The notes under the pieces were generated by a model. That model was not told the origin of the DNA. It ran no database searches and saw nothing but the letters and a program-made list of their open reading frames with translations. A stretch of DNA of 27,550 nt from positions 1-27,550 of IMG/VR virus record IMGVR_UViG_3300042991_001047; one strand, given 5' to 3'. Shown here piece after piece: positions 13,979 to 23,600 of this stretch (position 1 is the first letter of the stretch; every line of letters starts with the position of its first letter). Origin of the DNA: a virus. A program made the position numbers and the translations under genes.

Positions 13979-14434
13979 ATGCCCATGACCGACTTCGACG
14001 ATCTTCTGGAACAAAAGGGAACGGCTGTTGTCAGCTCCAGTTCCATTTTCCCGATGGTATCAGGTGTTCCAATATCGCCGGACGAAGTCCGCTCCCGCCT
14101 TTCGGTGCAGCTTTATGACCAGCTTTCCGATGGCGCGGATGAGTCTGTTGTCCGTGCGTCGGAGCGGGCCGTCATCCATGTATCGGCCATCTTTGGCCGG
14201 CTCGGGCAGGCGCTCGACCTCGACCAGCCGGTGGCCCGCGAAGTCGCCCTTCTCTTCACCGTGTACGAGCTACACATGGCGCTCGGCAACGAAGAAGCCG
14301 GCCGTGAATACCGGATCAAGGCCAAGGACCTGATCGTGTCGAGCCTCGGCGACTATCCCGAAGCTGCCAACCCCACGGCCGACAAGCCAGCCGTCGGAGC
14401 CATCACCGTGCCCGCCAGGAGGACGTACCCGTGA
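13979..14434 (+). CDS. Head-tail connector, gp36/DUF1320-like
   Basis: A 151-residue protein with a helical core: SVVRASERAVIHVSAIFGRL, then PVAREVALLFTVYELHMALG, then AGREYRIKAKDLIVSSLGD. This is the pattern of Mu gp36/DUF1320 head-completion proteins, which form the first ring under the portal. It lies after the capsid gene as expected. The N-terminal 35 residues are low complexity (SSSS) and atypical. GGGAG lies upstream and the stop overlaps the next start (ATGA). Confidence 0.6.
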   Translation: MPMTDFDDLLEQKGTAVVSSSSIFPMVSGVPISPDEVRSRLSVQLYDQLSDGADESVVRASERAVIHVSAIFGRLGQALDLDQPVAREVALLFTVYELHMALGNEEAGREYRIKAKDLIVSSLGDYPEAANPTADKPAVGAITVPARRTYP

Positions 14435-15000
14435 CCATCCAGATCCTGGACGCCCTCGAACGCCGCCTCCGTGACCCGAGCCTCCTTGATTACGTAGGTG
14501 CCCTGGGAACCAGCCTCGTACAGAAGAACATTGAGCAAAGTTCGTGGGCTCCCAACGCACCGCTTACGCAGGCCGTGAAGGGCAACAACAAGCCGCTTCG
14601 AGATTCGGGGAAGCTGCTGTCTTCCATTACGCATACCGTCCAGGGCGAGCGGGCCATCATCGGCACGAACCATGTGGCGGCCGTGATCCTCCACAACGGC
14701 GGAACGATCACGCCAAAGACTTCGCGCTATCTGGCCATTCCGCTCGGCGCCGAGACGCGTCGATTCATGCGGACGTACGGAGCAACACCGCGGGCATGTC
14801 TCGACGCCATGGAGGCTGACGGTTACAAGGTCTGGGTGGCCAAGGGTTGCATCCTCGTCCAGAAGGGCAAGACTGGCCGGATCCGCGCGCTTTTTGTCCT
14901 GAAGCGGAGCGTGAAGATACCAGCCCGTCCGTTCATGCGTCTGCCTGAAGCGTCGGTACGCGTCATCGAGACGGCCGTACGGAGGAGGGTGTTTGGATGA
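14431..15000 (+). CDS. Phage virion morphogenesis (tail completion) protein, Mu gpG-like
   Basis: A 189-residue protein resembling the phage virion morphogenesis/tail completion family. It has an N-terminal helix, KPLRDSGKLLSSITHTVQGERAIIGTNHVAAVILHNGGTI (a typical RDTGxLxxSI...Y/AxxHxxGG pattern) and a C-terminal IPARPFMRLPEA motif that is highly characteristic. It would help complete the head-tail joint. It is coupled at both ends by four-base overlaps. Confidence 0.8.
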   Translation: MTIQILDALERRLRDPSLLDYVGALGTSLVQKNIEQSSWAPNAPLTQAVKGNNKPLRDSGKLLSSITHTVQGERAIIGTNHVAAVILHNGGTITPKTSRYLAIPLGAETRRFMRTYGATPRACLDAMEADGYKVWVAKGCILVQKGKTGRIRALFVLKRSVKIPARPFMRLPEASVRVIETAVRRRVFG

Positions 15001-15446
15001 GCGGTCTCAGTGCGTGGAACCAGGTCCAGCTCCTCGTCGCGCAGATCGGGCGGCATACGGGACTCAAGGCCTTGCTGCTCCCGCTCGCGATCAAGGAGCC
15101 GGGGCTCTGCGTGAAGGTCGCCGCCCGCAAAGTGTCGACCAGCAGGGATCTGTTCACGGACCGCAGACCGGTATCAGGAACCGTTGTCCAGGTGGCCGTA
15201 TCCATCGAGTCGCGAGTCGAGAGCCATACCGCGCTAAAAAACGCCGTAGACGCGTGCGAGGCTTTGGCCCGGTACGCGGTCGGAGCTGACCGGCTTGAAG
15301 CCCAGGACGGCAAACCCATACCCAATCTCCGCCTGGAGATAAAACCGCATGATGACGACGGCCTGCTCGAAGATCCCGACAACGACAAGGTCGCCTGGGT
15401 ACGGGTCGAGTACCTGGTCACCATTACCCAGCCCGCAATCAGGTAA
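14997..15446 (+). CDS. Tail terminator/connector-like protein (DUF1834 position)
   Basis: A 149-residue protein whose start overlaps the stop of the gpG-like gene. The order (gp36-like, gpG-like, then this gene, then the tail tube) matches the slot of Mu gp37/DUF1834 or of a tail terminator. Mixed alpha/beta features, including a terminal WVRVEYLVTITQPA strand, fit such small ring proteins. I do not recognise the family directly from sequence. Confidence 0.45.
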   Translation: MSGLSAWNQVQLLVAQIGRHTGLKALLLPLAIKEPGLCVKVAARKVSTSRDLFTDRRPVSGTVVQVAVSIESRVESHTALKNAVDACEALARYAVGADRLEAQDGKPIPNLRLEIKPHDDDGLLEDPDNDKVAWVRVEYLVTITQPAIR

Positions 15447-15457
15447 GGAACGAATCG

Positions 15458-15751
15458 ATGAATGAACAGAAGACCCTGCGGCTGATCCAGGCCGCGCCCG
15501 ACGCCGTCGTACGGCAGGGCTACGTCAGGGAGAACGGGCGCAAGCGACTCGATCACGTCGTGTGGTCCAGCGCGCTGCTCGGGCTCGAATCGCGGATAGA
15601 CATAGCGCACATCGCACCCGTGGCGAGCCATGAGGCGCCGGAAGAACAGCTCTACATGGAACATGCGTCGGACGCACCAGAAGGAACGGCCTCCGACGAA
15701 TCGATCACAGCACAAGCCGCTCCGCGCGGCCGGCGAGAAAGGAAGGAATAA
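15458..15751 (+). CDS. Small hypothetical tail-region protein
   Basis: A 97-residue protein with a basic, strand-rich first half (TLRLIQAAPDAVVRQGYVRENGRKRLDHVVW) and an acidic then basic low-complexity tail ending RGRRERKE. It sits immediately before the tail tube gene, where Mu relatives often have a small gp38-like or DUF2635-like gene; the match is positional only. Aaggaa lies upstream of the ATG. Confidence 0.5.
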   Translation: MNEQKTLRLIQAAPDAVVRQGYVRENGRKRLDHVVWSSALLGLESRIDIAHIAPVASHEAPEEQLYMEHASDAPEGTASDESITAQAAPRGRRERKE

Positions 15752-15754
15752 GAC

Positions 15755-16453
15755 ATGGCTGAAAAAGAAGTCATCACCCTGATCGGAGACGACGCTACCA
15801 TAGAAGCGCTCGAGTTCGGGGCCGAAGTGGTCGGCGACGCGGTCAAGACCCTAGACATTCTGGCAGGCGGGCTTGCGGCGTCTGGCGCGGGCAAGGGCGA
15901 ATGGATAGTCACGGCCAAAGCGGCTGCCGCGAGCATCTTCGGAGCGCTCGATGTGGGAGACCTCTTCCCGTCGGACGGCGATGAAGTACCGGCGATAGGC
16001 GACAAGTGCAAACTCGCGACCGGAACGGAATTCATGGATGCCTCGTCCTGGAAGGCGTCCTTCTCCGCGAGCGAGGTAGACACGACGCTCCTGCGGCACA
16101 AGGTCAAGAAATACCGCAAGGGCAAGGCAGACGCGGAAGGCACGCTCGCCGGCATCTTCACCGTCGGCGTCACCGGAGAGTCGGGCGGACTCCTCAACCA
16201 GTTCCTCAAAGTAGTCCACCGCGATGAACTTGGCGCCATCACGGTCAGCCAGGTCAATTCAAGGCCCATCTACATCAGGGGCGTCATCAGGAATACGACC
16301 TACGCGGGTGAAGTCTACGCCTTCATGTTCGCGCAGATCGAACTGTTCGGTGTCAACCTTGGAGCCGACTCCGGAGCCAAGCAGGAGTATTCCTCCAAGT
16401 TCAGGTTCACCGGCAACGATCCGGTCTACTACGAGCGGGTCATAACGGCATAA
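15755..16453 (+). CDS. Major tail tube protein
   Basis: A 232-residue protein directly upstream of the tail-assembly chaperone pair and the tape measure, the standard place for the tail tube subunit. It is rich in beta strands and small residues, with a central SWKASFSASEVDTTLLRHK and a C-terminal YAFMFAQIELFGVNL...FRFTGNDPVYYERV resembling tube-type folds. No sheath gene lies upstream, so the tail is probably non-contractile. Agaaaggaa lies upstream of the ATG, and a strong hairpin follows the stop. Confidence 0.7.
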   Translation: MAEKEVITLIGDDATIEALEFGAEVVGDAVKTLDILAGGLAASGAGKGEWIVTAKAAAASIFGALDVGDLFPSDGDEVPAIGDKCKLATGTEFMDASSWKASFSASEVDTTLLRHKVKKYRKGKADAEGTLAGIFTVGVTGESGGLLNQFLKVVHRDELGAITVSQVNSRPIYIRGVIRNTTYAGEVYAFMFAQIELFGVNLGADSGAKQEYSSKFRFTGNDPVYYERVITA

Positions 16454-16461
16454 CCATCATG

Positions 16462-16487
16462 GCCGGCCGTGAACAGGAACGGCCGGC
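16462..16487 (+). terminator. 9-bp hairpin after the tail tube gene
   Basis: GCCGGCCGT (16462-16470) pairs perfectly with ACGGCCGGC (16479-16487) across an eight-base loop. No T-tract follows. It parallels the hairpin after the capsid gene and may lower expression of the low-copy genes downstream or stabilise the tube mRNA. Confidence 0.55.
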
Positions 16488-16508
16488 TTACGTCAGAAAG
16501 GAAACAGC

Positions 16509-16901
16509 ATGGAACTCGACTTCTCTTCCAGGATGACCTACACCCCGAAGTTCAACGGCAACCGCGAAGCCCCGGAATCGGAACGATTCACGGTGACATA
16601 CAAGAATCCTACCCCGACCATGAAGAACCGGCTGATAAGTCATCCGGAACTCCGTTTCCATTATGACTCCGAAGGCCGCGTTGAAGGCGGCGAGACGGTT
16701 GTCCCGAATGACCGCAAGGCCATTGTTGATACCATGATCATCCGCATCGATGGTCTTGCATACACAATCGACGGGGAAAAGAAGACCATCTCCGACGCGA
16801 AGACGTTATGGGAAGCACCCGTCCAATTCGATGGCCTTATCACCGAGCTCGCCGACGAATTCAGGGTCGCGCTCGAGAAGAAGGTTGAAGAAAAAAACTG
16901 A
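16509..16901 (+). CDS. Tail assembly chaperone (G-type)
   Basis: A 130-residue acidic protein between the tail tube and tape measure genes, the position of lambda G. The strands SRMTYTPKFNG and ERFTVTYKNPT are followed by helical regions. The last codons are GAA AAA AAC TGA, so the stop comes immediately after an A AAA AAC slippery heptamer. Most ribosomes would stop here; a minority shift to -1 and make a G-T fusion, join(16509..16898,16898..17305), of about 265 residues. G and GT coat the tape measure during tail assembly in lambda. Confidence 0.8.
   Translation: MELDFSSRMTYTPKFNGNREAPESERFTVTYKNPTPTMKNRLISHPELRFHYDSEGRVEGGETVVPNDRKAIVDTMIIRIDGLAYTIDGEKKTISDAKTLWEAPVQFDGLITELADEFRVALEKKVEEKN
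16892..16898 (+). promoter_or_regulatory. Programmed -1 frameshift site A AAA AAC (tail chaperones G/GT)
   Basis: In the zero frame the codons read GAA AAA AAC TGA, giving A AAA AAC directly before the stop. The -1 frame is open from here to 17305 and has no start with a good ribosome-binding site. This matches the conserved tail-gene frameshift of long-tailed phages. Confidence 0.8.
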
Positions 16902-17305
16902 AAATCGCTTACCGTCTATGGCGGGACGGCAAGCACCTCGCTCGAGTTCGTCCCGGTCGGGAAGACCTGGAAATTCCGAGCGGAGTATTGGATGCGTCCG
17001 GGGCGCCCGTCTGGGTCGCGTACCGGGACATACCGAAGTACGTCAACAATGAGTTCTTCCATGCGTACGAATGGTTCGCCTTCGGGGAACTCCTGGAGAT
17101 ACCGCCATACGATGGTGGATGGATGGATTGGCCGGCCGTGGCGCTCGACGTCATGGCGGCATTCAAGATAGCCAGACAGGACTGGGAACGGGAGCACAAG
17201 AGCGATGACCTCGGAGCAGATACGACTGGAAATACAGCTCGAGGTAAAACGGGCGCTCGCGGATCTCGGGACCATGTCCGAGGAGCTGAAGCGACTCGCA
17301 GCTGA
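16898..17305 (+). CDS. Tail assembly chaperone T-part, expressed by -1 frameshift
   Basis: This frame continues the G gene after a -1 shift (KIAYRLWRDGKHLARVRPGREDLEI onward). It then contains aromatic-rich GAPVWVAYRDIPKYVNNEFFHAYEWFAFGELLEIPPYDGGWMDWP and an acidic helical end. Its first potential independent start is a TTG at 16988 without a convincing ribosome-binding site. The last 100 bases overlap the tape measure start, where its composition turns into an out-of-frame read. In lambda, the T domain of GT recruits the tail tube subunits. Confidence 0.7.
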   Translation: MKIAYRLWRDGKHLARVRPGREDLEIPSGVLDASGAPVWVAYRDIPKYVNNEFFHAYEWFAFGELLEIPPYDGGWMDWPAVALDVMAAFKIARQDWEREHKSDDLGADTTGNTARGKTGARGSRDHVRGAEATRS

Positions 17306-20300
17306 AGCCAGGAAATTCATCCCTCCAGCCAACGACATGAAAGCCATCATGGGCCGCCTCGGCCAGGACCTCAAGACCTCGGCCAAGGCGGCCTCCCTTT
17401 TCGGTGACGAATTGGGCGGGCTCCGCCAACAGCAGGCATCGCTCAAGACGGCAATGGTGCAGCTCCTCGAGCAAGGGCTGGAGCCTCAATCTGACGAAAT
17501 CCGCAAGCTAAAGGCCCAGTATGACCAGCTCGGGGAAGAATCGAAAAGCCTCGCGGGTCAGTCGAGCCTGGCATCCGGATCGATTGGCGACCTCACGGCG
17601 GCACTCGGTCAGGTAGCAGCGGTCAAAGTGCTCGCCGATGTCGCTGGCAAGATCATCGCCATTGGAGACGCATCGCTCGAGACTGCCAAACAATGGGAGA
17701 AACAAGAGGCCAATTTCGGCGTGTTGCTTGGTTCCGCCGAAGCCGGCCGGGCGGTCTTCCGTGAACTCCAGGACTTCAATGTCTGGACCCCGTTCGACCT
17801 CGACAACATCACCAACACGGCCCAGGTGCTCATGGGCGCGAATGTCGAGGTCGGTGACCTGACGGACAAGATGACCATGTTCGGCGACCTCTCCCTGGGC
17901 AACGCGGAGAAGTTCAGCTCATTCGCCAACGAGTTCGCCAAGGTTGCCGTCAAGGGCAAGGTTGATATGGGCAACCTTAATATCTATCTCGAACGTGGCA
18001 TCCCGATCCTGTCTACCCTTGCCGATCAGTTCGGAGTCACCGGCGACAAGGTCCAGGACATGGTGTCCAAGGGTCAGGTATCGGCACAGGATTTCGAACG
18101 GGCACTCGTAAAGTTGACATCCCAAGGCGGACTCTATTACCAGGGCATGGTCACCGGCTCGCAGTCCCTTGAGGCCATACAGATAGGTCTCAAGGAAGCC
18201 CAGGACGCGCTCGGCGCGGCGTTCATGTCCGGCCTTATTCCCGCGCTCAAGATGGGCACCCGGTTCTTCACCGACATCACCAACGCCATCAACGACAGCC
18301 CGCTTCTCAAGGGCCTGCTGGCTGGTGCTGTCGTCATGGCCACCGGCTATCTTGCCGCCATGGCAATCAAGACGGCGGCGCTGACCATCAAGACCTGGCT
18401 GCAGTACGCCGCGCAGATGGGCCTCAACGCATCGCTTGCCGTGACCAATCCGCTGCTCATCGCCGGCATCATTGCCGTTGGCGTCGCCACGGCCGCAGCC
18501 GTCATCTATGCATCCAGGCAAGCCAAAGCGGCCGAAGAAACCGACCGCCAGGCACTGGCATCCGTCGCGGCCGCCAGAAGCATGAGCACGGCGGCCAAGG
18601 CAGCCAAGGAATATGCCGCGGCAATCGATTCAATGAGCGATGCGGAACTACGGTCTGCGAGGGCAGCGATATTGGCGTCCATGCAACGCTCCAGTGGAAT
18701 GGACGCCCTCACGGTGGCGGCGGCAAAAATCAAGGAGCTTGACAAGGAACTCGACTCGCGCCCAGCCGCGGCGCCGGCGACATCCATCGCTGACGCGGAG
18801 AAAAAGGCCGCTGCATTCAAGGCTTCATGGGCCGACTTCATGGCCAAGACCGCCGCCGATTCCTCGCTGGATCCTTTCGCCGGGATCGACTACGAGCGTG
18901 CCAAGAAACTCGCCGAGGCGGCTGCCAACGGCATCGGCGTCAAGAACAAGGCCGTCATCGACGAGATCAACGCGTACTATGATGCCAGGCGCCGTGAGGT
19001 GGCCGATACACTGGCCGCTGACGAAGCCGCGCGCATGGTCAAGCTCTCCGCCACCAGGGTAGACGACCTGGAATCGGAGAAGGCCGCCGCCCTGTCATCG
19101 CTCGCGCAACTGGAAGCCAAGCGGCTCGCGACCGCCAGCACAACAGAAGAAGCGCGGGCCGAGATCGCCGACCGGTATGCTGCTATGAGGGCAAGCGTGC
19201 AGGCCGGATACGACAAACAGATTGCAGCCACAAGCATCGCCGAGGCGAGGGCTGCCGCGGAGGCTGTCTGGAACGAGACCAACGCCGCCGCGGTCGCAGC
19301 CGCCAAGCTCACCGCCACGCGCGCGGACGACCTTGCCCTGGAGCGTGACCAGGCATTGACCCTCTTTGAAGGAACCGAGCAGCAGAAGCTCACGCTTGCT
19401 CAGGACTATGCCCGCCAGATCGCCGACGCCAGCATAGCCGAGGACAAGCGCGCCTTTGAGGAGTCGCTCCGGCTCGCGGCCGAGAACAAGGACTACGGCG
19501 CGTATGCCGGCCTGGCCGCGGATAAAGCCGCTTCCGGTACGGAAGTCGGACAGACGCTCGGATTCGGTGGAGCCGCCGCGGTCGATCCGATGATGATGCT
19601 CATCCAGTCACTCGTCGAATTTGCCATGTCAATCGAGAACGTCCAGAAGGTTCTTAACCCGTTTAGCACCATACTGGAAGGAGCTCGGGCACTCCTCGAA
19701 CCCCTGACGAACGATGCGTTGCAGCCCCTCGTGGACATCCTTATGGACATCGGCGGCGTACTCGCCCAGACGTTGGCTCCATTCATCACCCTCATTGCGA
19801 TCAACCTGAGAGTCCTGTCGGCTGTAATTCAGATCGCTATGATTCCGATACGTCTTCTCGGAAACGCGTTCGCCTGGTTCAACAACAAGGTCATCGTCCC
19901 CATCGGCAACGCGATCATCAACATGATAAACGGCGTCATAAAGGCGCTCAACAAAATACCGTTCGTGAATATCAAGCTGCTTGAAACCCTGAAGACAACC
20001 GACCAGATAATCGAAGCCGAGAAGCAGATCGCCAGCAAGACGCAAGCCGTTTCCGACGAGATGGACCGTGTGCGCCAGGTCTTCGCCGATCGCCGCAAGG
20101 ACATCGAGGATGCCTACCGCAAGAACGTCGCGAGTCTCCAGAAGCTGCTGGAGCTCGGCGCCATGAGCGAGTCTGAATATGACCAGCGCATCGTTGCGGC
20201 AAACGTTGCCAAGGATGTTTCCCTGGCCATGCTGCAATCTGCGGAGGAGCGTCAGATTGATGCCCTTGATGCCATTCTCGACCAACTCAAGCAAGGGCTG

Positions 20301-20612
20301 AATGTCTCGGTCCAGGTGCTCAGGGATGCCGGTGTTCCGGGCTTCGCCTCCGGGGCGGTGACTATACCCGCCGATACCAGAGCGACGGTGCACAAAGGCG
20401 AGATGATTGTACCGGCACCGTTTGCCCAGGGTGTCAGATCCGGAGAAATCACCATTGGTGCCGGTGCTGCAAGCGGATCTGTAGAGATCTACAACATCGC
20501 GCTCACCGTCAATGGCTCTGTGTTGACTAAAGACGACCTCGTCAACGGTATCCTTGACAGCATCCAGACCAAGCGCAAACGCGGCACCTTTCCGGCGGGA
20601 GTTGTCGCATGA
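17205..20612 (+). CDS. Tape measure protein
   Basis: An 1135-residue tape measure protein, the largest in the window. The N-terminal 100 residues are coiled coil. Residues about 160-330 contain the tape measure core (WEKQEANFGVLLGSAEAGR, NITNTAQVLMGANVEVGDL, EFAKVAVKGKVDMGNLNIYLERGIPIL, GQVSAQDFERALVKLT). Hydrophobic segments follow at about 365-395, 415-438 and 842-893, separated by long Ala-rich helices. It would set tail length and help DNA pass the membrane. The ATG has a moderate GGGAG upstream and lies within the T frame; the stop overlaps the next start (ATGA). Confidence 0.88.
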   Translation: MTSEQIRLEIQLEVKRALADLGTMSEELKRLAAEARKFIPPANDMKAIMGRLGQDLKTSAKAASLFGDELGGLRQQQASLKTAMVQLLEQGLEPQSDEIRKLKAQYDQLGEESKSLAGQSSLASGSIGDLTAALGQVAAVKVLADVAGKIIAIGDASLETAKQWEKQEANFGVLLGSAEAGRAVFRELQDFNVWTPFDLDNITNTAQVLMGANVEVGDLTDKMTMFGDLSLGNAEKFSSFANEFAKVAVKGKVDMGNLNIYLERGIPILSTLADQFGVTGDKVQDMVSKGQVSAQDFERALVKLTSQGGLYYQGMVTGSQSLEAIQIGLKEAQDALGAAFMSGLIPALKMGTRFFTDITNAINDSPLLKGLLAGAVVMATGYLAAMAIKTAALTIKTWLQYAAQMGLNASLAVTNPLLIAGIIAVGVATAAAVIYASRQAKAAEETDRQALASVAAARSMSTAAKAAKEYAAAIDSMSDAELRSARAAILASMQRSSGMDALTVAAAKIKELDKELDSRPAAAPATSIADAEKKAAAFKASWADFMAKTAADSSLDPFAGIDYERAKKLAEAAANGIGVKNKAVIDEINAYYDARRREVADTLAADEAARMVKLSATRVDDLESEKAAALSSLAQLEAKRLATASTTEEARAEIADRYAAMRASVQAGYDKQIAATSIAEARAAAEAVWNETNAAAVAAAKLTATRADDLALERDQALTLFEGTEQQKLTLAQDYARQIADASIAEDKRAFEESLRLAAENKDYGAYAGLAADKAASGTEVGQTLGFGGAAAVDPMMMLIQSLVEFAMSIENVQKVLNPFSTILEGARALLEPLTNDALQPLVDILMDIGGVLAQTLAPFITLIAINLRVLSAVIQIAMIPIRLLGNAFAWFNNKVIVPIGNAIINMINGVIKALNKIPFVNIKLLETLKTTDQIIEAEKQIASKTQAVSDEMDRVRQVFADRRKDIEDAYRKNVASLQKLLELGAMSESEYDQRIVAANVAKDVSLAMLQSAEERQIDALDAILDQLKQGLNVSVQVLRDAGVPGFASGAVTIPADTRATVHKGEMIVPAPFAQGVRSGEITIGAGAASGSVEIYNIALTVNGSVLTKDDLVNGILDSIQTKRKRGTFPAGVVA

Positions 20613-23600
20613 CCATCCCGACCCTTGTACTTACCATGATCTTCGACGGCACCAGCATGGACGTCTCGGACCTCGTGCGCACTTACGAGCCTACCGATAG
20701 AGCTATGAGCGAAGACTTCGGACACGCGATCAGTTCACGGTCGATAGTTCTTATCTACAGCTCGCACGTGGCTGCCTTGCTCGCGTCATCAGTCGAGATT
20801 CGCGTCATTGCCACACTGGACGGCATCAGGGATTTTACAGGTCGCGTCACACCGAGCGCCTCGATAACCTCGCGTGGGGCTGCCCTGTCAGACACTCCGG
20901 ATATCGACGATATACCGATCGTAGCCGAAGACCTGTCCAGCCTCCTTGATCGAGAAATAACCAGCGACGACAACATTGCCCTTGAGAACTTCACCGTGTG
21001 CGACCCGGCCAACCCGGCGAGCAGCCTCGTGCATTACCTCTGCGCCTTGTCCGGTGCTTCAACCGCCATCATCGATGGCATCAACGTGACGTTGCGCGGC
21101 TTTGCCATAGAATCCGGAACCGTGGGCAGCCACCTGTCCACCCTACTTGGAGAATACGGCTACGAATGGCGCATGGACGAATACTCCCGGGTAGTCCTCG
21201 TTCGATGGCTCTTCACGGCCCCTTCGCCGACCGCTACGCTTGACGAAAACACCATCATCGGAGATCTGCGGGCCGAACGGCTAGCGATAGAAACCGACGC
21301 TGTTGAAGTCTCGTGGACCGCGCTCAAAGACAGATCAGGCGCGCTCGTCTACATGGCCGATCTGCCCTTCGGAGACGACAACCGACGCTCGGGCTGGCCT
21401 ATCCAGCCCGGTTACCTCTACCCCGAAGAAGCGAACACAGCGGAGACCTGGTGGACCTATGACGATGTCGCGCTTGCCAGCCGAATCGACGCGCGCGGCA
21501 GCGTCATAAAGGAATCAGACTTCACTGGCCTCGTGCTTACGAAGAACCATACAGTCGAACAGAAGATCGACGCGGGCATTGCGCTGGAGTTCGCGGAATT
21601 CCAGAACAAGCGCGCCCGTATCGGCTACCAGTGCACAGCCGCCGAACCGGCGTTGATCTTCTACTGCAACATCCTGGCCGACGTCGTGTACCGCGGCGCG
21701 CAGACCGTGGAACGCGCCGAGATCGCACCAAATCCAAAATCCGTTGAACGCTACGACTCGCTGTACATCAACGACCAGTCTCATGCTCAGGCGCTCTGCA
21801 TGGCCCGTGCGGGCCGCCTGCGCTCCGCCGCCTGGCGCTACACTTGCCGCTCTGAAATCCAGTATCCCATAGGCTCGATCACCTCCATTACCGACCCCTA
21901 CTCAGGCGTCAGTGCGATAGCAATCATCATCGAACTTTGCCGAGATCTTGAAACCGGAATCATTACCTACAAAGCGGTCGGGTTGCCGAATGTCGGTATT
22001 GCGGTCGGGACAATGGAGACTCAAATCCTTGTTGCGCCGGCCAGCTCCGGCAGCGTCCCTGAAATTCAACTTGAACGATGTCCAACCTTCACTCAGATCC
22101 AGACCGGCTACAACGTCTCAGGAGGCACCACTACTCCTGCGGTGCCGACACTCAAGACAGGCCCCGGCCCGCAAGCTGTATACATTACCATCGACCGGCA
22201 GTCAAACCTGACCAATTACTCGCACGACGAGCTGCAGGTCACCGACAATCCGGCTGCAGACTGGTACGCCCTGCGGATGGACGGAGGCGACTGGAAGGGC
22301 GGCGTCGGAGCCGTGACCGCTGCTCCGTCGCTGTTCACCGTGCACGCCAACGTGCCCCTTGTCGCAACAGTAGACCCTGCCAGTGGCGAGACAACGTATT
22401 CCGCCCGCCAGTTATGGTACCGCGCAAGGCGTTGCACCAGAGCTGGCGTCAGAAGCGAGTGGTGCCAGGCGGTCGAAGGCGTGGCCGCACCGTCAGACGG
22501 GTCATCCATCGCGGAGGCGTCCATTTCCGCCAGCAAGCTGCAGACTGGCGTGTTTGAGGCTGTAGTGGCCGCAATTCGTGACTCACTCACCATCGATGCC
22601 GATCTGGGGTTTGCCGCGGAAAACGAAGACGGTAACGAGCGCACGCAGTTCAACGAATTGTCAATGTCTTTCCAGCGTCTGGTTGGAAGCATCTGGCAGA
22701 ACATAGTCAGGATCGGGCTTGACGGACTGCAATCGCAGATTGTGCACAGCTCTGGCGCTCTGGTGCTGACAAACAACGGCATGTCCGGGGCTACGGGGCG
22801 TCGCGCAAACGGCACAGACATTGGCATACCTTTTCCGTCGGCGGGAGCAAGGATTTTCCATCTGGATGGAGATATCCTTGACCAGTCCGGGGCATCATGG
22901 TGGGCAGTGTCAGGGGCCGCGCCATCGTACGACACGGCTGACGTTGCCATTGCCGCCACAAGCCCGTTCAGCACCGAAGCAGGGGCTTTGGCTGGTGGCG
23001 TATCACTGTCAAAATCTGCTGGCAGCTATTTGCTCGGACACTGGTGGGTTGACCTGTGGGTGCGTACGACCGGCCTGGATGAAGCGTATGACATAGTTGC
23101 CGTCGGCAATGCGACAACAAACCTTGGTGTAAGGCGCGTTCTGGCTCCGTCGTTCTGGGCGCAGTACAACCGGCCAAAGGCGTATGCGGACAGCGGTTAT
23201 TTCGGTCCGGAAACTGACATTGCGAACATCGAGGCAACATGGGCCATCGACGGTACCAACTTCAGCCAGCCAGTCGATATTGATGAGTCGGGGTGGGTCC
23301 ACGTAGCGCTGGGGCACAGCCAGGTTGCCAACGCGGCGTATGTCGTCGTCGGCGGATATCTGCTTGTCATCCCGGGGTGGGCCGGCATTTTCGGTGCTGC
23401 CGTCATGGATATTGTCATCAATCCCGATCTGCGCGGCATGAAGATTGATGAAATCATGGTAGATACCACAACAGCCATCGACACCACGGCCGTCTTTGCC
23501 AGCAACAATAACCGCATACCATGGGCGGCGCTTGACTATGCCGACAAGCCGTTTGTTCTGGATATAGCAAATCCCGATGGTGTCAGCCAGAACCTCGTCC

